This document shows positions 55,690-64,000 of a stretch of DNA of 64,000 nt, in pieces. Source of the DNA: Humulus lupulus (Eukaryota; Streptophyta; Magnoliopsida; Rosales; Cannabaceae); NCBI RefSeq assembly GCF_963169125.1, contig NC_084794.1, positions 116,536,358-116,600,357 on the forward strand, in the 5' to 3' direction. The position numbers and the translations under genes were made by a program. Positions within the stretch are counted from its first letter, which is position 1, and every line of letters starts with the position of its first letter. The notes under the pieces are model-generated. The model searched no databases and was not told the origin of the DNA. It saw only the letters and a program-made list of their open reading frames with translations.

Positions 55690-57143
55690 GAAAATTTGAC
55701 CGCAACGGTGGGGGAGCACATGGTGCCTGTGTCAGTGGTGGAGGAACATATGGTGGCTATGAGGGTGGTCGGTGAGCATATGATGTCCACGTCGGTGGTG
55801 GCGAAGAATATTGTGCCTTCGTCGGTGGTGGAGGGGCATATGGTGCGTGTGGCGTGTTTGAGGCTCCTCCTACACCCGAACCAGATGAATTTGATGATCC
55901 AAACACACCGCTCTGTTGAGATGCAATATACGTCATCAACTGGTTTAACTTTTCCTCTTGTTGACGTGCCCTTTCTTCAGTTTAACACCATTTCTCTTCA
56001 AGGTTTTTATAACGAGCATCTTCCACATCTTTTTGTTTGTGACTTTTTCTTCTTGGTGGTGGGACATGAAAAAATTGACAGGGAGCGACATGTGCACCGA
56101 CCCCCCTAACATGTCCCCCATGCTTATCGTTTGAACCTTCCTCCACCAACTCGCCTTCTGCTACTTTTTGCCTATATTCTGCCTATATACATAGTAAATA
56201 AATTAATTAGAATTTAACACACACATTAATCATTAAAATTATTTTTAAAAAAATCGAAGAACACTTACAATCTTCTTCATCACCTCTCGAGCTTCTTCAT
56301 CAACAACTTCTCTTTTCTTTTTCATCCGTGCCCGTGTCCACATCTCAGCTGTGTCATATTTGGTCAACTCATTACCCAATTCCTCTTCCATTTGTTGCTC
56401 TACCAGTGCATAACTGCCATGCCCTGAGTGATGTGGATACTTGTTCTGAGCTTGAGCATCTTGTTTTTGTTTTCTCATCGCTTCCCAATCTGGGGTAAGT
56501 CTTTTTGCAACAAATTTTTTCCAATCTTCAGGGTCGTAATATTCGATGTAGTCTAATGGTGGATTGGAAATAAGCTCAGGAGCTACATTCTTATATACAT
56601 AAATAAGATATTTTGTTAGTCTTGTTTTCCAATTTCTCCATGTTTTTCCTGTTTCTTTGAGGACGTCTGTTATAGCAGAATTTGGAAGTTTGAACATAGT
56701 CTGCACAAACAAACCCAAAAATATGAAACTTATTTCAATATATTAATTTGTTAAGATAAATTTAATAGTTAATACCATAACTTACCTGTATTTGACCCCA
56801 TAAAGTCTCATTTTTATCCTTCGACATTTGTTTCCAATTGTCAATATCTAAAGGAAGGGTTGTGTATGATAGAAGACCGATGGTGCTGCTCATCTTGATC
56901 CGCCCTTTTCCCATCGCTCGACCAAAATAATTGTACTCGACCTCATAATTACGACCATCACTTCTTGCCCCTATACTTCTTATCTTGTGAATTTGTTGGT
57001 GCGGTAGGATTAATCCCCTCCAAAACATTACCATGATCATCAACAAACGGATCTCCCTCTTCATCATATGATGGATCCATAATCCATAAATCTGCAATTA
57101 AGTAAACACAAATATTATCTGGTATCAACTTCACAAAATACAT
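55690..57143 (-). pseudogene. Ptta/En-Spm plant transposase protein of CACTA-2 (TNPA-like)
   Basis: Segments: 57143-56762 (start, with YNYFGRAMGKGRIKMSS and LDIDNWKQMSKDKNETLWGQ), 56718-56245 (FVQTMFKLPN, WRNWKTRLTKYLIYVYKNVA, WKKFVAKRLTPDWEAMRKQK, YDTAEMWTRARMKKKREVVD) and a Gly/Pro/Tyr-rich stretch near 55939-55757 (complement of the repeated GTCGGTGGTGG). WRNWKTRL and the K-x-R-x-P-x-W block fit the Transposase_24 family. Introns probably lie at about 56750 and 56240. In CACTA elements the second protein binds subterminal repeats; here inferred. Confidence 0.75.
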
Positions 57144-57278
57144 AAAAACAAAATCACAAAATTAATATATATACCTTTAATTATCTACCCACAACCCTTC
57201 ACCATTCCCGCGTATATAGTCATCATCATTATCAATGGTGACATCAATAGGCGGTGAAGCAATGGTAATGTTTCTTGT

Positions 57279-57572
57279 TCAAGTATAATGTCTCCCAGAC
57301 TCTTTGATCAGATAATCTTTCGATTGACTTGTTAGGAAAACTGACCATCGAGCATCTACTTGATCACTCACATAAAATACTTGCTTGGCTTTTGACCCCA
57401 TTATAAAGTGGTCAGATTTATGTCCTATTCGGTTTAAGTCCACCAGTGTGAATCCTAAGTCATCTGTTTTGACCCCATTATCACTTTTCACCCAATCACA
57501 CAAGAAGACAGGAATTCGAATAGTCACATAATCTAGTTTCCAAATTTCTTTGATCACCCCATAAAATGTCAT
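57279..57572 (-). pseudogene. CACTA-2 transposase, DUF4216 segment
   Basis: FYGVIKEIWKLDYVTIRIPV, FLCDWVKSDNGVKTDDLGFT, LVDLNRIGHKSDHFIMGSKA and QVFYVSDQVDARWSVFL are the typical DUF4216 blocks at the C-terminus of TNP2-type transposases. Intact over 97 codons; separated from the upstream part by an apparent intron (57800-58080). Confidence 0.8.
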
Positions 57573-58082
57573 ATCACATTTTATGATATTTTTATCTTTG
57601 GAACTAGATATTTGAAAAGTCTAGGCGATAATAGTAACACCACTATTATGTGTCTTTCTAATATTATCACGTTCTATGGTGTTGAATTGAATACCATGAA
57701 TATAATAACATTGATACTTAATTACACTCATTGAAGGACCTCGTGCTATCCATTTTAGTGTTTCAGACACTTTGTTTGTGGTGTTATTCAGAACCTAGAA
57801 TACAATAAAATAAAACAAAGTATATTGAATTCTAACAAGCTAAAATAAAATAACACTCAAACAAAAACAACACAAGTATTTTACCTCATTCTCGAACCAA
57901 GTGCTGAAATTTTGATAATGTTCATCTTGTACCCGTTTTTTATTCCAAGACTTATTAGGATAAGTAGCCTTTATCCAATTGAAATGTTCTCTTCAAGAAA
58001 AATCATTTATATAAAAAAACTAAATTCATTGCCAATATAAAGAAAGAGAAAAATAAGATTGACGATGCATATGTATGAGGAC

Positions 58083-60596
58083 TTACTCGATGTATGGTTG
58101 AACATCATCAATATATTGTAAGACTAGGTGATGTGCATCATCTCTATCAGATTTATTTACTTCAGAAACAACACCACCTCTACCACCTTTACTTATTTCA
58201 AACTCAATTTTAGAAAGACATAGTCCAATGCTCGCAACACCTGATAAGTATTCTGAGCAGAACTCCATTTCTTCTTCAACGATGTAGGATTCAACTATGC
58301 GACCCTCAGGTCTACTTCTATTTCTAACATAACCTTTTAAAACCTTCATATACCGTTCAAATGGGTACATCCATCTCAAGTATACTGGTCCACACAATTT
58401 GACTTCTTTCACCAAATGAACTATTAAATGAACCATTATGTCAGAAAATGATGGTGGGAAATACTGCTCCAACTCACACATAATTATCACGATATTTGTT
58501 TGAAGATTTTCCAACTTCGACACATCTACCACTTTACAACAAATAGATTTAAAGAAAAAGCATAGTTTGGTAATTGGATATCGAACTTTTTAGGGTAACA
58601 CAGAACGGATAGCTACTGGTAGAAGATGTTCAAGTAGTGTATGATGGTCATGAGACTTCATTCCAACTAAATTCAAAATTTTCATATCTACCAGAGAAGA
58701 AATATTTGAAGAATAACCTTCCGGCACTTTCACATTCGACAAAGAATGACACACAATTTGTTTTTCTTCTTTAAACAGTGTATAACTCGCATGTGGTAAA
58801 TAGGTTCGTCTCTCACCAACCTATGGTTGTAACTTACTACATATACCCATTACTTTTAAATCCAACTGAGCTTTAATTCCATCCTTACTCTGACTAGGAA
58901 TATTTAGCAATGTACTAATTAAGCAATCCGACACATTTTTATCAATGTACATTACATCCAAGTTATGCCGCAAAACCAAATGCTCCCAATACTCAAGCTA
59001 AAAAAATAGATTTCTTCTTCCAACAACCTATCGCACCATCTACAACCTTCTTTATTTTTTCACGTCTAACATTTTTTCTCTTATTTGTATAATTTCTTGG
59101 TTTACCGAACTTGCATTGGACTTTGTTCAACTTTGTTAACAATTTTCCTCCAAGTAAAGGTAGTGAAGCCTTTCCAAATTTAGGTTTACCATTAAAGGCA
59201 TCTATCAAACTTTGAAATTTATGTTTTTCAGATAAGAACTTTCGGTGTCCCATATAACAATTCCTTTTAGAATGTTTTAAATATTCAGAATGAGTCCATT
59301 CTTCACAAATGGGACATGCCTTGAACCCTTTCACACTAAATCCAGATAGATTACCTAAGGCTGGAAAATCATTAATAGTTCACAATAACACTGCTTTAAG
59401 ATTAAAATTTTCTTTCTCATAAGCATCGTAAGCATTAACCCCCTCATACCACAATGTGTGCTCAAATCATCAATTAAAGGAGCTAGGTATACATCAATAT
59501 CATTTCCAGGTTGTTTAGGACTAGATATCAACAAGGTCAACATAGTAAACTTCCTCTTCATACACAACCATGGCGGTAGATTATAGATGACTAGCATTAC
59601 AGGCCAACAACTATATTTACTACTAAGGGAATTGTGTGGATTAATTCTGTCAGCAGAAAGACCCAAACTAATATTCCTTGGTTCATTACCAAATTCTGGT
59701 CATTTAACATCTACTGTTTTCCAAGCTGGCGAGTTAGCTAGATGTCTTAGCTTGCCATCCTTTACTCTATCTTTGGCATGCCAAATTAAATTTGTAGCAA
59801 GATCATCATTTCGGTACAACCTAACCAAACGAGGTATCAGTGGTAGATACCATAAAACCTTTACAGGGACACCTTTTCTAACTTCACCTGAATTTTTTTT
59901 CTTTTGCCATCTAGACTCGCCACATGTCGGACATGCAATTGCATCAACAAATCTCTTTCGATATAAGATGCAATCGTTAGGACAAGCATGTATTTTTTCA
60001 TATTGCATACCTAATGAACGCAATGTCTTCTTTGCTTCATAAAATGAAGACGACATTTCATTACCTTCGGGTAATAATTCTCCTAAAAATGTTAACAACT
60101 CGGTCATTCCCTTATCACTCCACCCATGTTTGGCTTTTAATTTATACAACCTAAGCAGTGCTGATAATTTAGGGAACCTTGTACAATTAGGGAAAATAGG
60201 TTTCTCAGCATCTTCTAAGATTAACTGAAATATAATTGGATCCACATGTGATTCATATTGTGCATCATCAACCATTTCTGTAATACCATCAACTTCGTAA
60301 TCCACATCAAGATACTTATTATTCTTAGATGGTCCCTCACCAGTGACTTTCATTCTTTCTCCGTGCAAACACCATACTTTATAACTTTTGTCTATTCCAT
60401 TCCTAAATAAGTGATCTTTTATTTTAAAAATTGGCATCCTCACAACATTACCACACTTAACACATGGACAAGGAATACTATTAGGAGATTGAGTATTTCT
60501 TGCACAAAATTCCAAGAAAAACTCAACTCCGTGCCTATATTTCACGAATAACCTATCCGCTGACATCCAATCTCTATCCATTGTCAAACTGCACAC
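58083..60596 (-). pseudogene. TNP2-like transposase of CACTA-2 with DUF4218
   Basis: Starts near 60560 (MDRDWMSADRLFVKYRHGVE; transposase-associated domain with IPCPCVKCGN) and is open to 59703: GWSDKGMTELLTFLGELLPE, MQYEKIHACPNDCILYRKRF, CPTCGESRWQKKK. It continues, with stops and shifts near 59700, 59460 and 59350, through LGLSADRINPHNSLSSKYSC, CPICEEWTHSEYLKHSKRNC and GCWKKKSIF to DUF4218 (58532-58083: NIVIIMCELEQYFPPSFSDI, WMYPFERYMKVLKGYVRNRS). TNP2/TNPD proteins cut the transposon ends; this copy is broken in at least three places. Confidence 0.88.
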
Positions 60597-61189
60597 AAAA
60601 AAAAAAAAGCAAACAAAGAAACAAACATTAACAATTAGGTTCGTGGATTACTTAATTGACAAGTAAATAAAGGAAACAATATGTCCAAAAAAATTGGGCA
60701 GCATTTCCCCTATTTCTATCACATTTTCCAAATTTAAAATGTGCATTTATACAACACTTGGTATACACAAAAATATCCAACAATTCAATCAAACATGTAT
60801 AATTATCAAATTACAAAATCTTAAAAAACAAATTGGGCAGCATTTCCCCTATTTCTATCATATTTCCCAAAATTTAAATAAACCTATATTCATCACATAG
60901 ACATAACAAGCCAATTAATCAATCAACACATGCATAATTATAGCCATATATGACTACAACACACAGTCCCAGAACCTATCTCCACTATTTTATAATTCGT
61001 ACATTCCACTAAGTTCATTATCTTAATTATACATTAAGGTTTAAAATATTACCTCTAATATAAAATCCTCCAAAACTTGATCTCACCAACAAAGTTGTCA
61101 ACAAAATACCTACTCAAATATAACAATAAACAAAAATAATAATAAAAAAGTTGACAATATATAAAGAAAAATATATTAAAGCTTTATTG
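60597..61189. other. CACTA-2 5' leader, no gene seen
   Basis: AT-rich. A block GGGCAGCATTTCCCCTATTT + CTATCA occurs twice, about 137 bp apart (60697 and 60834). The CACTA 5' terminus is not found before the Tat LTR at 61190. Confidence 0.5.
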
Positions 61190-62016
61190 TGTTGACGTCG
61201 TTTTTCGTCAACTTAAACAGTAGAGCAATTAAGCAAATGAAAAATGGAGCGAATGAATTTAAAGAGGCACATAAGAAGGTTTTTACGTGGTTCAGCAATT
61301 AATTCTGCCTAGTCCACGAGTCTATATTATTAAGACTTGGAGCTTTCTGGAAATTCTTCAAAGATGAATTACCCAGAGCTCTCTCCCAAGAAATTAGAAG
61401 TCAGCATTTGATCCCTTACAAGTGGTGATTCCCTCTCTATTTATAGGGAAGGTTACAGAGTTCAATCCCACATATTTTGGGAAGATATTTTGTATATCGA
61501 TTGAAATAATGATATTAAATGCAATATCTCCTATATACATGGAAACGTCCCATGGAAATCAGGAACAAATAACATATTAAATGGTATCCCTTAAATATTG
61601 GGATTAAACAACAATAAATATGCTCACATGGTATGGGTTATCCCAGGTGACTCATCAGGTCTTCGAGATCAGCAATCAGCATTGTGACTGTCAAGATTTA
61701 CGGAACTGTTACGTACTTGTCAGCCAACTTCAGGCCATGCTCAGGATAAATAGGTGCCATCGAGGCTATCACACCCGAGCTTACACTTCCCAAGTTCAGA
61801 CTGCCTTATCTGAAGACAATTGGTAAAAGATATATCCCAGTGTCATGCCATTTCGAACTTAGAAAATATCTTGAGGTTACACATTTTCGAGGTCGTTGTT
61901 TTTCTTCAGAGATTTTACGGCTGGACCATATGATGTTTTCATACATTTTGAGCTCACACCTGACGAGCCCATTTTTCGGCATCATAACCTCTTGTCTCGA
62001 AATCTGGGTGTAACAT
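61190..62016 (-). mobile_element. 3' LTR of a third Tat element (Tat-3)
   Basis: On the minus strand starts TGTTACACCCAGATTTCGAG at 62016 after a purine-rich tract (complement of 62017-62033) and ends ACGACGTCAACA at 61190; 827 bp. A minus-strand TATA box (CTATAAATAG, complement of 61437-61446) is followed by a leader with GACTCGTGGACTAGGCAG...GAACCACGT, the signature leader of Tat LTRs. The left 5-bp flank is TATTG. Body of the element lies to the right. Confidence 0.85.
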
Positions 62017-62033
62017 TTTGCCACCTCAAAAGT

Positions 62034-62464
62034 ATTAGTTCGAATCCTATGAGAAGGAAACTTTTGAACTGCTCCTCTTGGAAACTGTACCATCAAATAC
62101 ACTCGAGTGTGGACATGCGTCAGCTAGGCATTGACCAATCAAAGTACTTGAGTGCCTTGGAACCCTGCCCACGTTCGTTCGCCTGCCAACTTTATGGTAC
62201 TATCATTTCATTGGTCCCTAACTGTCAGATCGGATATGAAATCTGGCCAATGGCCCAGATTAATTCGTCTTTTTACATTCCCAGGGGTCTATAAATTTAT
62301 TTCCATCATCTTCCCCATTTTACTTTTGCCTTCATGTTTTTAGAGCAAGAAAAGGAGAAAGACCAGAAGTTTCTTTGCCCAGCTCTTGCATGTTCTCCAA
62401 GCCGAGAAGACAAAGCAACGTGGCCTCTTCGACTCCGTGAGATCGTCTTTGCAACCGCTCATTC
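62034..62464 (+). promoter_or_regulatory. antisense promoter-like region of Tat-3
   Basis: Beyond the PPT lies a plus-strand TATA box GTCTATAAATTTAT (62288-62301) with a CT-rich leader, at the same place as the antisense promoter of Tat-1 (6161-6500). The gene itself is displaced by the LTR that starts at 62465. Confidence 0.5.
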
Positions 62465-64000
62465 TGTAACGCCTGAATTTGTTAATAGGGCTTAGGGCCT
62501 TGTTTAGTGTGCCTGGAGGGCAATAAATGAATTATTATGTTAATATATGAATTAATGTGAATATATGATAATGATGCATGTTTAGTTGAGTTAAATGTGC
62601 ATGTGGGCCCCGTCTGGTTGTTAGGGGTATATATGTGATAAATGCGATATATATATGTGATATATCTATGCAGCACGATCTGAGACATTCCTGGGGAGAG
62701 GTTAGTTAGAAATTCACAGCAGGGTTGAGAATCCGACTCGGGGCGAGTCGAGGGGTAATTTGGGCATTAGTTATTATATGGGGTTATCGGGTTATGAAAA
62801 TAAATATTTGGAGATATATTCGAGGATAGAATGTCTAGGAGACAATATTGGGGAAATTTACTATTTTGCCCTCGGGGACATTTTGGTACCCCGAGCCTTG
62901 AGGTAACCACATAGACTAAGTTAAATAAAACAAAGGGAAGAATCATTTAGAAGCTTGTAGGAACTGACACTTATTTTCCTTCCAGCTGAAGATAGTTCTC
63001 ATCTTCCTCTCTCTTTCACTCTCTAAGACAAACTCAAGGAAAATTCTGGTGGAAGCTAGTTAAAACAAGGAATTGGGCTAGGAAATTTTAGGAGCTAAAA
63101 GCTTGAGGATTAAGGATTAAACCCAAAGACTAAACTCAGCAAAGGTAAGCTCTAACCATGGGAATTAAGGTTGAATTTATGTTGTGTTTTTAGGTTATGC
63201 ATGTGGGTAGAATTTGATTTTCTCTTGGGAGTTTAGTTGAGTTTTTGGAGCAGGTTTTGATGGGTTTTGATGCTGAAACTGGGCTAGAATATTTGTGTTG
63301 ATTATTTGGAACTGTTAGTTTGATTATAGGATGAGTTGGTCTGAAGAAAATGCAAGAAAAAGGTGAAGAATTCTGGGTTTGGAGGAGAGGGTCGCGACCC
63401 TAGGAGGGCATGCCGCGGCCCATGTGCGCGCGCGACCATGGGAGTCCGAGAAGCTTGAGGCACGCCGTGGCGCTTGGTGTGTGCGCCGCGTCCCGTGTGT
63501 ACTGCAGGGAATTGCAAGCCTCTGTTTCGAGGCTAGCTGCGACGCTTGTGGGTAGGGCTCGCCTCTTAGTGCCAGTTTGTGTTTTTAAGGGTATTTAGGT
63601 TTGGGAACTCAATGGTTATGTCTCGGGATGGATTTTATTACCCGGATTGATAGAATTCAAGGTCTCAGAGGTTAGAGCTATGGCTCAAAGTTATTTTATG
63701 GATTATTACTTTATGGATGGATATTGTTAATGTGTTGTGACTAGGGTTTCGGCGAGGCTCAAGTTAGAGGACTGTGCTCGGGACATCGGTGCTCGGAGAG
63801 CTCGGGACTCAGGTAAGAAAACCCTTGTTCCCATAGAGCTTGTATGCAGGGCTGAGCCCAATGTGTTTGAATTGCAGGGCGTAGCCCTTTGATTGTATTC
63901 TCTAGTATTTTGTACTTGTTTATTATGCTATGAGTACAATTATGTGAATGATCGACAAGAGCCAGGAACGGTGTAGGCTGAGGTCGGCAGGGGCCGGAAA
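62465..64000 (+). mobile_element. chromovirus-like LTR, 5' part, continues past the window (Tekay-3)
   Basis: Starts TGTAACGCCTGAATTTGTTA, similar to the TGTAATGCCCC start of the solo LTR at 16572 and with the same following layout (GGGCTTAGGGCC, GGAGGGC). It holds a leader-like CT-rich stretch at 62985-63025, a donor-like CAAAG|GTAAGC near 63143, a GC-rich block with GCGCGCGACC palindromes at 63385-63500, and an AGGTAAGAAAAC phrase near 63811 also seen at 17909. Only the first 1536 bp are visible. Confidence 0.72.

Larger units (their letters stand above)
53580..61189 (-). mobile_element. CACTA (En/Spm) element (CACTA-2)
   Basis: Minus-strand CACTA element inserted in the Tekay-2 integrase. 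The 3' terminus is at 53580 (aACTACAACAAAAAAGGCC, first base of CACTAC changed). In transcription order: 5' leader (61189-60597), TNP2 transposase with DUF4218 (60596-58083) and DUF4216 (57572-57279), a Ptta/En-Spm protein (57143-55084), and an Ulp1-like protease (55060-54090). The 5' terminus is lost or displaced at 61190, where a Tat LTR begins. Stops are present but fewer than in CACTA-1, so it is younger. Confidence 0.88.

Noticed and set aside
55696..56109. 137-codon plus-strand ORF with repeated VVEEHMV
   Set aside because: It is the antisense shadow of the Gly/Pro/Tyr-rich region of the CACTA-2 second protein.
1..64000. tRNA, rRNA, riboswitch or intact host genes
   Set aside because: I looked for conserved tRNA boxes and intact multi-exon genes and saw none that I could support.

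Overview
The window looks like nuclear DNA of a flowering plant, probably a eudicot. It has spliced-looking genes with GT-AG introns, plant TATA boxes, and plant lineages of LTR retrotransposons (Ty1/Copia, Ty3/Gypsy Tat and Tekay/Del-like chromoviruses) and of CACTA (En/Spm) DNA transposons. I see no complete host gene, no rRNA or tRNA gene, and no bacterial or organellar features. All assignments come from reading motifs and ends by eye; no database search was run.

Layout: 1-1026 unclassified; 1027-1431 a Tat-type 3' LTR; 1485-4452 the 3' part of a minus-strand Copia element; 4453 a CACTA-type terminus followed by a captured first exon of an SKU5-similar (multicopper-oxidase-like) gene (4968-5120). 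At 5629-16505 lies a minus-strand Tat element (gag, PR, RT, RNase H, second RNase H, INT) with an antisense, intron-containing gene between pol and its 3' LTR. At 16506-20925 is a chromovirus pol fragment split by a 2.9-kb solo LTR with a perfect 5-bp target duplication. A plus-strand Copia element (20926-26840), a plus-strand Tat-like fragment with a 15-copy 28-bp satellite (26841-30514) and an internally deleted minus-strand Copia (30515-32283) follow. At 32284-37478 is the right arm of the CACTA-type element, split by a second solo LTR (32660-36156, perfect TSD), ending in a matching terminus at 37478.

37479-45316 is a minus-strand CACTA element with a broken TNP2-type transposase. A 3.8-kb non-autonomous element (38246-42049) is inserted in it, and an array of palindromic motifs runs to a probable terminus at 45316. 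47111-53579 is a plus-strand chromovirus with LTR, PBS, a leader ORF, gag, PR, RT, RNase H and the start of INT. A second, fuller CACTA element (53580-61189, minus) is inserted in that integrase and encodes TNP2/DUF4218/DUF4216, a Ptta/En-Spm protein and an Ulp1-like protease. The right edge holds a third Tat 3' LTR (61190-62016) with an antisense promoter-like region, then the start of another chromovirus LTR (62465 to the window end).

Nearly every coding segment carries stops or frameshifts, so this is a layered graveyard of nested insertions. The most notable items are the 33-kb split CACTA-type element carrying an SKS exon, the antisense spliced Tat gene with its own promoter, and several strong palindromes in CACTA subterminal regions.
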